Shown: positions 23,656-34,267 of the stretch, piece by piece
How positions within the stretch are numbered: the first letter of the stretch is position 1
Layout of the letters: each line of letters begins with the position of its first letter
Assembly: GCA_963971535.1 (NCBI GenBank)
Contig: OZ020592.1
Span: 124,636,640-124,700,639 of the forward strand
Source: Notolepis coatsorum
Taxonomy: Eukaryota; Chordata; Actinopteri; Aulopiformes; Paralepididae
Direction of reading: 5' to 3'
DNA length: 64,000 nucleotides
Made by a program: the position numbers and the translations under genes
Notes under the pieces: generated by a model
The model's input: only the letters and a program-made list of their open reading frames with translations
Told to the model about the DNA's origin: nothing
Database searches by the model: none

Positions 23656-24064
23656 GTTATTGTTAGGGATGTCCCGATCCGATCACGTGATCGGAATCGG
23701 CGTCGATCACGTGCTTTTCAGAGTATCGGGGATCGGGAAAAAATAATAATAAAAATCGGCAGTCAAAAAAAGAAAATTTTTATTCAACAAACATGACCAT
23801 GTCCACGTCTTAAACTCATACGGAGGCCTTAGTTTTGGTTTTAAATTACATATAATATATCATCATTAATGTATTTATTGTCACACAGAGCAGAATAATT
23901 TTCCACAACAAACACATTCCCCTTTAATTTTCACCGTTGCAACAAACACCCCTTTAATTTAGACGCTACACGCTACACGCGGCTCGACCACAACAACAAC
24001 AACACGTCGCTCCCGAAACACGGTTAATATCCACTGACTTGAGCAGCTAGACTTAATGTCAGAG

Positions 24065-24165
24065 GTTTGGAACTAAGCATTTAAAAATAGAAAGTCAAGC
24101 CAGTTGCAATGTTTGCAAGGAGGAGATTCCGCGTGGAGGAAAAACTCATGAAGCAGCAGGCTGGA
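24065..24165 (+). pseudogene. hAT transposase BED zinc-finger remnant
   Basis: The plus strand encodes SQASCNVCKEEIPRGGKTHE, the C-x2-C half of a BED-type finger as found at the N terminus of hAT transposases, which binds transposon ends. It has no start codon and is cut off by the LINE. The His half of the finger and the catalytic domain are not present. Confidence 0.7.
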
Positions 24166-24261
24166 GGCGAAGTTTTCAGACTAACTTTTCAACTGGAGGA
24201 TAACGTTACGTGACTGAGGGTTATCATGTGTTAAACAGCCATATTTCCTCGCGGAAAAAAA

Positions 24262-25955
24262 TCTAATCTACGAATTCCAATCTGGCTTCAGAACATCCCA
24301 CTCCACTGACACATGCCTTCTCTACTTGAACGACCACATCAAACAAGAGGTGGACGCGGGCAAATACTGCGGCATGGTCATGCTGGACCTACAAAAGGCC
24401 TTCGACACTGTCAATCACACCATTCTGATTGACAAGCTAAAAGCAATTGGTTTTGATAGTTTATCAGTGAGCTGGATACAATCCTACCTGGAGGGGAGGG
24501 AACAGATGGTGGAAGTAAACGGTACCCTATCCCCCCCCCTCACAGTGAGCTGTGGTGTTCCACAAGGAAGCATACTAGGACCGCTACTATTCCTAATTTA
24601 TGCAAATGACATGTCGTCAGCTTGTGACTGCAACTTGTTCCTGTTTGCGGACGACTCAGCCCTGCTGGTCTCTGACAAGAACAAGTTACAGGTTGAAAAA
24701 GCCCTCAGCTCGGAACTAGGCAAAATCTGCATATGGCTCGCCGACAACAAACTATCATTACACATGGGCAAAACAGAGTCCATTCTCTTCGGTTCAAATA
24801 ACAAACTCAGCAAGACCGACGGCTTCTCGGTTACAGTGGGTGACAATATTATCACAAGGAAAGATGAAATTACCTACCTGGGTTCCATCCTAGAGGCTAA
24901 TCTTTCCTGTGACAAAATGGCATCCAATGTAATAAAAAAAGTCAACCAACGAACGCGATTCTTGTACCGGATCTCCTCTCTGGTAAACAAGAATACCCTG
25001 AAGACTCTAGCAGGAGCACTCATTCAAGGGTACTACGACTATGCTTGCACCTCATGGTACCAAAGCACCTCAAAGGCACTAAAAAACAAATTACAAACAT
25101 CTCAAAACAAGCTAGTCAGACTACTACTTGACCTGACTCCTAGAACCCACCTCACCCCTGCCCACTTTGACAACCTAGGATGGCTTAGAGTAGACGACAG
25201 AGTACAGCAACTTGCAATGGGCCTGGTCTACAAGATACACTACGCGACCAAGGTACCCATGTACATGTCAAAATACTTCCCAAAGGTCAGTGAATACCAC
25301 GATCACAACACCAGAGGGAGCTCCACAAATCATGTAAAACCCAGATTCGGCTCAAACAAGGGACTAAACACGTTTCGCAATTATGCCACATCAATGTGGA
25401 ACGCCCTGCCTAAAGCTGTAAAGGAATGTGAATCACTACCCACCTTCAAAAACACTCTCAAAAAACACCTACGTGAGACTGCAATTCGAAACTGGCCCCT
25501 ACAAATGTCCTAACCTAGTTGTACAGTAAATGACCAAGTAAGGCTTTGTCAATATTCCAATGTACAGTGTAAAATGTGTGTGTGTCCCCTACCCAACCCC
25601 CCCCCCCCCCCCCACCTCCAATGTACAGCCCTCACCCAACCCCACCCCACCAACCTCCTCCAATGTACAGTTTCTACGCCAAATGTATATACACTCCTTT
25701 TCTGGACACTTTTGTATCACAAACAGTACTGTCTTTGCAAATCTGATATGTCATAAATGTATAGATGTAGCAGTACTGTCTATCTGTATGTCATGTATGT
25801 CATATATGTTATGATGAATTGAAAATGGGGGACCCTGGTGTAAACAAGACGAAAGTCTTTCTCTGGTCTGCATCCCCTTAACAATTGTATGTATTGAGAT
25901 GTACTGTACTGTACCCATTCTGCAATCTGTTAATAAACTTTTCAATCAATCAATC
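24262..25955 (+). mobile_element. 5'-truncated L2/CR1-group LINE, copy B
   Basis: Plus-strand copy of the family seen at 1690-3145. It starts in the RT (YEFQSGFRTSHSTD), runs through a C-rich 3' UTR (about 25598-25613) and ends in (ATCA)n at about 25945-25957. Confidence 0.87.
24326..25513 (+). CDS. LINE reverse transcriptase, N-terminally truncated but open
   Basis: 395 open codons covering most of an RT and its C-terminal domain: the first catalytic Asp in MLDLQKAFDTVNH (about residue 21), GVPQGSILGPLLFLIY (about 77-92), catalytic LFADDSALL (about 105-113), then NKLSLHMGKTES and a thumb/connection region ending NWPLQMS. The endonuclease and RT fingers are missing, so the ATG is internal and the protein would not be active. 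There are no internal stops. In its active parent this protein primes reverse transcription of LINE RNA at a nick in the target DNA. Confidence 0.82.
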   Translation: MNDHIKQEVDAGKYCGMVMLDLQKAFDTVNHTILIDKLKAIGFDSLSVSWIQSYLEGREQMVEVNGTLSPPLTVSCGVPQGSILGPLLFLIYANDMSSACDCNLFLFADDSALLVSDKNKLQVEKALSSELGKICIWLADNKLSLHMGKTESILFGSNNKLSKTDGFSVTVGDNIITRKDEITYLGSILEANLSCDKMASNVIKKVNQRTRFLYRISSLVNKNTLKTLAGALIQGYYDYACTSWYQSTSKALKNKLQTSQNKLVRLLLDLTPRTHLTPAHFDNLGWLRVDDRVQQLAMGLVYKIHYATKVPMYMSKYFPKVSEYHDHNTRGSSTNHVKPRFGSNKGLNTFRNYATSMWNALPKAVKECESLPTFKNTLKKHLRETAIRNWPLQMS

Positions 25956-26292
25956 AATATCGTCGGCGTTTCAGACCAGAATGGACCATTACGTAAGTCG
26001 AACACTGAATGTATACTAATGTGCAAACATATATTGAAACTTTTAATATTTCTCATATGAAGCAGAAGCACATTTCTCAGGGTGAATGTAATAACAAACG
26101 CCTCCGCGCTCGCGCCCCGGATATAGGCAACAGATGGGCTTGTCTCGCTCCACCAGTTTCTGACAAATGCGTCAAAATTGATTACTAATGTGAAAGATCG
26201 GATCGGAAACGATCGGATCGATAGATATTTAAAATCACATGCTCGGGATCGGATCGGAAGCAAAAAAAGGCGATCGGGACATCCCTAGTTAT

Positions 26293-26410
26293 TGTTAACA
26301 GAATTCGACCATAGGGCGACAATAATGTGGTCAAGAGGCATGGTTTCTATCTTGAGCCTTAACTGGCGTTGTTCCTTTTTATTCACATGGAAAGCACCAG
26401 TAACATACAG
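26293..26410 (-). repeat. Copia copy 2, 3' LTR (first 118 bp only)
   Basis: Matches 35399-35516, including the shared variant GCCTTAACTGGCGTTGTTCC, which distinguishes copy 2 from copy 1. It stops at GTAACATACAG, where unrelated sequence starts. Confidence 0.9.
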
Positions 26411-26940
26411 GCAGGGCCGCCTCAGGGGGTGTGCGGGCAGTGCGGTCGCACAGGGCCTCGCCGGAAGGGGGGCCTCGCACAAAAAGAAATACATTTTTTT
26501 TTTTTTTTTTTTTTTTGCGAGGCCCCCCTTCCCGCGAGGCCCTTTTTCATCACAGACCTAAAATCTAGTTTTGCTTATATGCTTATATATTTCACATTAG
26601 ACACGTTCCTGGCTCTGAGGCTCTGCAGGCAGCAGAATTGGTTTCAATGAGGGGAGGAGTTACAGGTAAGGTAGCGTCTGTTGAGTTCATTGTGTGTGTC
26701 TGTGTGCGTGCACAGACACACACAATGTGTCTGTGGGGGGGGGGGGGGGGGGGCATGAACCGACTCATTGCCAGACGTGAGCGATTCGACTCACGCTCAC
26801 GGCAATGAATCGGCTCTTATGAACGAGTCGCTCATGACCGACCCATCACTAGCGTCTGACTATTTCGCGCGTGCAGCATTGGAGGTTATGCCAGCCAAGA
26901 TGAAGAGGACATCGTTCGGCAGATGGACTGAAGATGAAAG
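26411..26940. mobile_element. Inserted fragment, possibly hAT-like
   Basis: Starts CAGGGCCGCCTCAGGGGG after the broken LTR and carries inverted CGAGGCCC-type blocks around a poly-T run (about 26487-26516), a (G)n run near 26735 and a (GT)n hairpin. It replaces the rest of the LTR. Its right edge near 26940 is where copia homology returns. The family is a guess. Confidence 0.35.
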
Positions 26941-27650
26941 TTGTTGCATGTTAGACAGTTCTTTCTTATCTGATGACATACCTGATGAGATGATATTATT
27001 TATAATCACATGTTTACATCTATATTGACACATTGGGTTCCTAGTAATCACAATGGTCCCCTGGTTGTCCTCATAAACAACAGTCTCCATATATACACAA
27101 TGTTCATCATTTTAAACGGTTTTGACAGAACGCCCATTCTTCAAAAACACCATATTCGGTATAGAGGATACATTTCAATTACCTACTGCATTTTGAGCAA
27201 TACATTCATAACCTTATCTTCATCACTTAGAGCAGTTGCTCTACATAAACATATTTTGCATTGTCATAGCTAGAAACATATACTCAGCTTCACAGGCTGA
27301 TAGTATCACTGTAGGCTTTAATCCTTAAACCTTTGTTATCTTTTCTGAAACACCGATGTCCATCTGCAGCACCTCTGGGATAACGAAAAACATATTTTTG
27401 ACGTAGTTCAATGATTCTCTGTGGGGTCAACAAAAATACTATGACACTCTTACTCACTACAGAACATAGGTCAGGGCGAGTACAGGTTGTCCAACAGAAT
27501 GAAGCTACCCATAGTTTATCTATACATTTCTTACTTCAGTCAAAAACATCTCAGGACCCTTTCCCACATATCTCTTCTGGGATATTTTTACACAGTTGGC
27601 AGACTGTTCGAAGTCCATACCTATAAAATGGTTTAAACTGCCTAGGTCTT
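26860..27650 (-). pseudogene. Copia copy 2 RNase H region
   Basis: The minus-strand frame 26860-27090 contains YEDNQGTIVITRNPMCQYRCKHV, the characteristic copia RNase H box (usual form EDN.GAI.LA.NP). The rest of this segment, up to the gypsy TSD, has no open frame but lies in the expected place. Confidence 0.7.
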
Positions 27651-27679
27651 TCTTTTGTGGTCTGGCGCGATGATCAAAT

Positions 27680-28318
27680 TGTTATGGTTTGTAACCGACC
27701 TCAAACGCAACGGCACAGACAGGAAGTTCAGAGTTAGCCAAATGCTAGGGCGTATTTATTTACAGAGTCAAAAGAAGGATAAGTACAATAATCAAACAAA
27801 TAGGGAGACTGCCTTCGGCAGAGTCATCTGCCGCTCTGCAGAATCCTCCTGGTGATAGTGGTGGGGAATTGGCATGTGACGTTGTAGCGGCTCTGCAGAT
27901 ACTCCCAGCAGATAGTGGTGGGGAATTGGCATGTGACGTTGTAGCGGCTCTGCAGATACTCCCAGCTTTCGCTCAAGGTGGAAAACGGAGAGAGAGAGAG
28001 AGATATCAGAAACAGTCCAACGAAACACAGAGGCAGTGTGGTTCCCTCCTCCCTAGCTGGGTCCAGAACCAATTGACAGTGACGGTCTTCAGTGTTCCCC
28101 ACAACACACAATTTAGAATAATCCAGAACCAATTGATAGTGACAGTCCTCAGTGTTTCTTCAATACACACAATCAGAATAATCCAGAACCAAACGATAGT
28201 GACAGTCTTCAGGTGCGTGATGGTAATTGATACTTAACCTAGAAGTGTGCGTTAGGCAACGGACCAATCATCACAGCACCCCAAGAAGCGTGTGGCGGGG
28301 AAAGAACCAATCCTCACA
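27680..28318 (-). repeat. Gypsy 3' LTR (shortened)
   Basis: Same ends as 30194-31116, but an internal block from the third CAGTCTTCAG to ACACATCAGGTGCGTGAT is missing. It holds a 54-bp direct repeat (GGGGAATTGGCATGTGACG units) also found in the other LTR. Confidence 0.92.
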
Positions 28319-29181
28319 GTACCCCCCCCTCCACGGGAGCCACCCGGCGACCCACTCGGCCCCGGCCTGCCCGGATGGGACCGAAGGAAGCCGGCGATCA
28401 GGGGCACTGGAGAGGGGGACAGAGACAGAGGCCCGGAGAGGGGGACCGGAGACGGGGACAGAGGACCGGTGAGGGAGGCTGGAGACGGAGACAGAGGCCC
28501 GGAGAGGGGGCTAGAGACAGGGACACAAGGGGAACCCCGGGGCGAAGGACTGGACGCCGCCTGAAGACACTGGGCATGACAGGAGGGGCTCCACCCCCTG
28601 ATGGTGCCGGAGGACCAGGCGATGTGGGGCTCATGCAGCGCGAGCCAAGGCCTGCCCAGGACTACAGGGACAAGAGGAGAGCTGGTGATGAAAAACTGGA
28701 GTCTCTCAACATGGTTACCAGCAATGGTGAGAAGGACTGGACAGGTGCATTGAGTGATGTCAGCCAGGCGGCGATGATCCAGCGCGAAGACCTCCAAGGG
28801 CCTCTCGAGGTCCTCAAGTGGAATGTTGGCCCGGGTGGCAAACTCAACGTCCAGGAAACTCCCATCAGCACCAGAGTCAATGAGTGCACCCACCGTCGCC
28901 CGCTGGTCCGCCCAGGCTAGGGTGACGTTTCTCAGACGGTTAGGTGGTGCACGGGTGGGGGAACAGGAAAAACGGCTCACCAGGATCTCCCGGGGTCCCA
29001 GCGAGCCTGGTCTTCTTGGCCGGGTAGGGCAATTGGAGACACGGTGTCCATCCCGGCCGCAGTAGAGGCAAAGGCCGGACCTGAGCCTGGACTCCCGTTC
29101 GGCCGGGCTAAGGCGGGTGTGTCCCAGCTGCATGGGTTCCTCCTTAGTCACAGCCCGGGAGGGATAAAACCCACCAGTCAC
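28319..29181 (-). pseudogene. Gypsy zinc knuckle and aspartic protease
   Basis: The minus-strand frame 28252-29181 (309 codons) has the CCHC zinc knuckle CLYCGRDGHRVSNCP (about residues 37-51), the retropepsin active site ALIDSGADGSFLD (about 99-111) and the protease flap/core box VVLGRPWLALHEP. A Pro/Ser-rich repeat tail follows and runs into the LTR. A polypurine tract (GGAGGGGGGG) precedes the 3' LTR on the minus strand. The start is not known because Gag is frameshifted upstream near 29590. No RT follows. Confidence 0.82.
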
Positions 29182-29589
29182 GGAGAGGGCAGGACGGTCA
29201 GCACTGTAGAGGCGGCTGCCGGGAAGGGAAGCCCCTGAGCGGAGGTCGATGGCACAGTCGTAAGGCCGGTGAGGCGGAAGGGCCTGAGCCCGGGACTTAC
29301 TGAAAACCTCCTCGAGGTCGTGGTACTCGGGGGGTACATCTGGGGGTCCCAGTCGTGCTCGCTCATGCCTTCTCTCCCGGAGGCGTCCGCCGATGCGGAT
29401 AGCGAGGCTGATCAGGCCCTCGAGAGAATCGGGCTCCTCTTGGGTCGCGAGCTGGTCCCTTACTGCGTCGTTGAGCCCCCTCAGGAAGGTGAGACGAAGC
29501 GCTTGATCGTTCCAACCGCTCTCCGTTGCGGCCAGTCTGAACTCCAGCGCGTAGTCTCTGACACTGCCACTGTCCTGCCGGAAGGTGCC

Positions 29590-30180
29590 CTACCGAGCTC
29601 CTGGGTCCTGGCCACGGGCTGGGTGGTGGAAAACCCTGCGGAGCTCTGCCACGAAGTCTGGGTAGGAAAAACAGAAATCAGCCCCCATTGCCCAGGAGGC
29701 AGTAACCCACTGTGCTGCTCGGCCCGTGAGCAGGTTAGTCATGTAGGCTACTCGGGATCCCTCTGACGAAAAACGGCTGGGTTGATGAAGGAAGACCAAC
29801 TCACACTGCATGATGAATGTGGCACAATCCTCGAAGTTACCCTCGAACAGACGTGGTTCGGAGAGACGGGGCTCCCGAGGTGCGAGGTCTGCCGCGGGTG
29901 GTGAGCTGGCTGAGACTCCTGGGACAGGTGGGGTTAAAAGCAGAGTGTTTAAGGCTGTACTGAGAGCCTGAAGCTGGTGCAGAACAACAGCCTGCTGATA
30001 CCCCTGGGTAGTCTGCTGGGTGGTCAGAGTGTCAATGGCATCCAGAATATGCTGGACCTCGGCCCGGAGGTCCTGTAAAGCAGCCGCAGCCGCACCCAAC
30101 TGTTGGGTGTGGTCGTTGACCAACTCGATCTGGACCGCCAACGCTGCCCTGACCCTGTCTGTGTCGGCTGAGGTCGTCAT
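29590..30180 (-). pseudogene. Gypsy Gag N-terminal part
   Basis: 196 codons starting with the ATG 13 bp inside the 5' LTR: MTTSADTDRV, a heptad-like Leu-rich segment (about 20-80), a Pro-rich linker and the Ty3-type capsid box FEGNFEDCATFIMQC followed by LLTGRAAQWV. This is the Gag type related to the domesticated PEG10/RTL genes. The frame ends early at ARGQDPGAR; the remainder of the capsid lies in another frame (29178-29366 region), so one indel breaks it. Confidence 0.82.
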
Positions 30181-30193
30181 GGTCGGGTCGTAA

Positions 30194-31116
30194 TGTTAAA
30201 GGTTTGTAACCGACCTCAAACGCAACGGCACAGACAGGAAGTTCAGAGTTAGCCAAATGCTAGGGCGTATTTATTTACAGAGTCAAAAGAAGGATAAGTA
30301 CAATAATCAAACAAATAGGGAGACTGCCTTCGGCAGAGTCATCTGCCGCTCTGCAGAATCCTCCTGGTGATAGTGGTGGGGAATTGGCATGTGACGTTGT
30401 AGCGGCTCTGCAGATACTCCCAGCAGATAGTGGTGGGGAATTGGCATGTGACGTTGTAGCGGCTCTGCAGATACTCCCAGCTTTCGCTCAAGGTGGAAAA
30501 CGGAGAGAGAGAGAGAGAGAGATATCAGAAACATTCCAACGAAACACAGAGGCAGTGTGGTTCCCTCCTCCCTAGCTGGGTCCAGAACCAATTGACAGTG
30601 ACAGTCTTCAGTGTTCCCCACAACACACAATTTAGAATAATCCAGAACCAATTGATAGTGACAGTCCTCAGTGTTTCTTCAATACACACAATCAGAATAA
30701 TCCAGAACCAAACGATAGTGACAGTCTTCAGAGTTTCTTCAATACACACAATCAGAATAATCCAGAGGGGTTTGGTTCCACTCACCCAAGCGCAACGCGT
30801 AAAGCGGGCAAAACGAGGCGCAGCTCCAAACGGGGAACAAGGTTCTCAACAGCGGTTCTCCACAGAAAGGTCCTGGAGAGAAAGTAGACCAGGAACAGCA
30901 ATGGGGAAAAAACAGGCAAATGCAGTTGTATTCCAGAACGACCCGACAACGATAGAAGGAAGGTCCCGGTATATAAAGCCCTCTGGGGCGCTGATTAGCA
31001 CACACATCAGGTGCGTGATGGTAATTGATACTTAACCTAGAAGTGTGCGTTAGGCAACGGACCAATCATCACAGCACCCCAAGAAGCGTGTGGCGGGGAA
31101 AGAACCAATCCTCACA
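30194..31116 (-). repeat. Gypsy 5' LTR (full length)
   Basis: 923 bp, TG...CA, next to TSD CAAAT. It contains three direct repeats of CAGAATAATCCAGA-type units and a (GA)n run at about 30502-30523. No PBS beginning TGG lies directly inside it; the first bases are TTACGACCCGACC. Confidence 0.92.
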
Positions 31117-31121
31117 CAAAT

Positions 31122-32174
31122 CCTCCACTTCTGTATTTTAAACATAGATCCTCTTTTGTATTTAAACATTGAATCACCTCTGTACTTTAACATTGTAAAC
31201 CACCCACCTCTGTACTTAAACATGGGGTTAAACATAAGATCCATTTCAGTATTTTAAACCTGGTAACTCATCCACCTCTGTACTTAAACATGGGACCAAA
31301 CATAGGACTCATTTCAGTATTCAAACATGGTCTCTAGTCAGACTTTCAACCCTGGATTCTACTCCTCCTGTATTTAAGCATTTGGCTACAAACCATACAT
31401 TTGTATATGTCGTGGTCTTCAATACCCTCCTGGCTTGAATACAACCATTTCCCTCCCACTGTCTGTCTGCCCTCTGGTGACTTGGTTGAATACAACCATT
31501 TCCCTCCCACTGTATGTCTGCCCTCTTCGGGGGACAATGTGGCCTCTTTAAAGGCCGGGTTTACCCCACCGACTACCCTGTAGTAGTACTCAACGGGGGT
31601 AGGTGTATTGTCCACCTCGTCACTCCCTTTCCTGGCATAGTCTGTCAGATATTTTGGGGGTTTGTGTTCCCTTGGGGGATACCTCCCACTGCTTGGGGTA
31701 CTTGACGTCACCCTCGGGTGCTCCTCGTCATTGCCCTCTGGGGGTTGCTGACTGCCTGTCTGCACGACTGTACTAAGTACACTGGGTTGATGTGTCTCTG
31801 TTTCTACACACCTTGCTCTGGAGTCCAGCTCTGGCTCCTCTGTCTGTGTCTCGCTCTCACATGTTGTCTTTGTTTCTACACACCTTACTCTGGAGTCCAG
31901 CTCTGACTCCTCTGTCTGTGTCTCGCTCTCACATGTTGTCTTTGTGACAAACTTGACTCGCATGTGTTTCTGCACTCTCCCTCTACCGGGATGATAAACT
32001 AGGAAAGCAGGGCTTCCTTTGTCGTGTCCTACGAAAAATCCTTTTACACCCTTGGACTTGGGTTTTCCCCTGTCCTGCAGGTATGCATAACACACTGATC
32101 CAAATCGATGCACTCTGGCTAGATTACACTTCTTTCCTGTCAGTGCTGTATACGGGGTGGTGCCCAAGTGCTTA
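31122..32174 (-). pseudogene. Copia copy 2 RT N-terminal part
   Basis: The minus-strand frame 31346-32197 begins at the integrase/RT join (NKHLGTTPYTALTGKKCN, RFGSVCYAYL, FVGHDKGSPAFLVY), passes two units of TCESETQTEE..ELDSR repeat and an acidic, Pro-rich linker, and reaches the RT start with PVEYYYRVVGGVNP and a doubled EGR.TVGGKWLYS box. The palm domain is missing. The frame is open because losses are confined to the end. Confidence 0.8.
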
Positions 32175-32178
32175 TTAA

Positions 32179-33116
32179 CACTTTGAGGACCGGCCACGAG
32201 TTAACTCTGGTTTCGGTGCCATGCGTTGAGGACCAGAGCCACGAGTTAACTCGTGGCAAGTTGTTATTGTTTTATTCCATATTAATAACCGAATCAACAT
32301 CCCCCATCGACTCTGCAGATCTACCCGCCTCTGTGAAATCGGCGACATGCAATACCGGCCAGATCCTCTTAGGGGCGCCATCGCTCCACTGCAGTATCAT
32401 TGTGGGCGAATGGGAAAAGAAATTCTTTTACTGTCTAGGGGCGTTTCATATTAGCCTGATCCCAAACAAAGGGCCTGCACCGTTGATCACATTTCGATTC
32501 GCAGATTTCAGCCTGGAATAATGGGATTTATGATCGGCCAATGGACATATCGATCTACCAGATGCCGATCGATAAGGGCGAAATGCTGCCGGCTATCACA
32601 TGGGCTGACGGTAAGACATTATTAACCTAAATTATAGCCGGATCTGAGCTTGTTGTGAAACGCAAGCAATCGATCAGTGAATGTGGCTACTTGCACAGAC
32701 ACTCTATTGCTAATCAATAATACTAATCGGCGTCCCCCGCCGCCCCCATTTCATCCATAGATGCTCTGGAATAGTCCGGATGATAAGCAGTTTGTTTTAT
32801 TTCATTCGAATATATTCAACAAAAATGCTCAATATAACGTTAGTAGCCTTTAGCGCCACAACTAGCTTCCCAGAAAATACGAGACGAAAAGTGCGATAAA
32901 CCTTATATTCACAGCGCTATAAAATGACAACCAACCGATGGATTTTTTTTCTTTAAGCCATTATGAAGGGACTGTTTATGCACTCAAGTGACAATGAGAA
33001 TGGACAGATAGCAATACTATAAAGTATAGATATAGCTGTACAAAATCACATCGGTTTGTTGACAAACCTTTGTCCTCCAGCACCATATTAGACGGCGCCG
33101 GCCGGTCCTCAAAGTG
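32179..33116. mobile_element. TTAA-inserting (piggyBac-like) non-autonomous element
   Basis: Inverted ends CACTTTGAGGACCGGCC and its inverse, flanked by TTAA (32175-32178 and 33117-33120), split the copia pol between integrase and RT. No transposase frame is present over 938 bp. TTAA duplication and CAC-type ends fit the piggyBac superfamily. ACGAGTTAACTC palindromes lie near the left end. Confidence 0.85.
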
Positions 33117-33120
33117 TTAA

Positions 33121-34159
33121 AGCTTCTGTTTCTGGTGTAAGCGGCTTCTTGCACCGCATAATGCCATAGGCTCTTAGGTAAGTTACTATCTGTTAGCTTA
33201 CTCTTAGCCATTTCGAAAAGGGTATGCCATTCCCTCTCTGCCGCTCCGTTCTGGTGTGGGGGATATGGACGTGACGTCTCGTGTCTTATCTTATACCTTC
33301 TCAACAGTGATTGGAACTCTCTGTTTGTGAACTCGGTTCCGTGGTCGGACCTCAAACATCTTACTGTACCATAAGGGGCTATGTCCGCCAGGAATTTTTC
33401 CGTGGCCTGGAGTGTGTTACTCTTTGCTTTAAGAAAGTAAACAAACACTGCCCCTGTGCACACGTCTGTAAAAGACTGTACATATCTAAAGCCTCCTATG
33501 GACTCGTTTCTTACTGGACTGGCTAGGTCCGTGTCAACTAATGCAAGTGGTACCCTTACTTTTCCTGTGGGATTTCTGTTTCTCGGTTGAGTAAACTTCC
33601 CCGTTTTGCACACTACACATTCGTTATCAGGTCTACGCTTTTCACCTTCAATGTGCATGTTTTCTGTTACTGCTTGCAGTTTCAGTAAATCCTTGTAATT
33701 ACAATGACCCCTAATCTCATACCATGTCTGAATATCGTGGCTGACAGTTACTTTACACATATCATTGTCACCATTACACTTGTCGTTGTCATTACACTCT
33801 GTTTGCAGGTAATACATTCTCTTGTACATCTTTATGTCAAACCGTGTACCGTCAGGTTCTACTAGAAAATGTTTACCTTTTTCGAAGAATACCTCGGCAC
33901 CGCTTGCAGTAGCAGCTATTACAGAGAATAGTCCTTGTGGGAACGATGGTACGTAGAGAGCGTTCTTTAGCGTCACCGTACGCCGGCGCCCCTTACTGTC
34001 CATGAGGCATACCTGTGCGTCTCCCCTCCCTTGCACCAACCCGTAGGTGCGCTTCCCGTCTGCCCGCTTCATGCTGAGCCTCTCCGGGTGGAAAGTGTCG
34101 TCAAAGTTCTTGAACAGACTCCTGTCGTTGATGACATGGGACGACGCACCTGTGTCCAC
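33121..34159 (-). pseudogene. Copia copy 2 protease and integrase
   Basis: A 380-codon minus-strand frame, the best preserved copia coding segment here. The protease active site is at the start (MDTGASSHVINDRS), then NALYVPSFPQGLFSV. The integrase has the zinc module ending CVVCKTGKFTQPRNRN and the catalytic residues Asp in ALVDTDLASP, Asp in RSDHGTEFTN and Glu in GAAEREW. The frame stays open into the TTAA element, which supplies the last residues and the stop. The integrase would join element DNA into the host genome. The ATG is the Met before DTGAS; in the parent element this is probably part of a longer Gag-Pol. Confidence 0.87.
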
Positions 34160-34267
34160 GATCAGTCCCCTCCTCTGGGCTTGCTGCAGCTGTGCCGGCC
34201 CGGCGTTGCACGCCGTCCGCGCCCCGGGAGCGTAGTCTCCTTGCCCCGTTATTCTCCGGGCATCGTC

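Larger units (their letters stand above)
23664..26287 (+). mobile_element. hAT-type DNA transposon remnant with a LINE inside
   Basis: Inverted ends TAGGGATGTCCCGATC (23664-23679) and its inverse (26272-26287), flanked by the 8-bp TSD GTTATTGT (23656-23663 and 26288-26295). The 8-bp TSD and BED-finger remnant fit hAT. The right TSD overlaps both the TSD and the first three bases of copia copy 2, so hAT entered after copia. A LINE fills 24262-25955. Confidence 0.88.
27680..31116 (-). mobile_element. Non-autonomous Ty3/gypsy LTR retrotransposon
   Basis: TSD CAAAT (27675-27679 and 31117-31121). LTRs 27680-28318 (639 bp) and 30194-31116 (923 bp) start TGTTA..GGTTTGTAACC and end AATCCTCACA. The internal part of 1.9 kb has only Gag and protease; RT, RNase H and integrase are absent, so it would depend on another element. 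The left LTR lacks about 285 bp found in the right LTR. Confidence 0.9.

Noticed and set aside
28375..28920. Plus-strand 181-codon ORF and neighbours
   Set aside because: It is antisense to the gypsy zinc knuckle/protease region, where the minus strand has real motifs.
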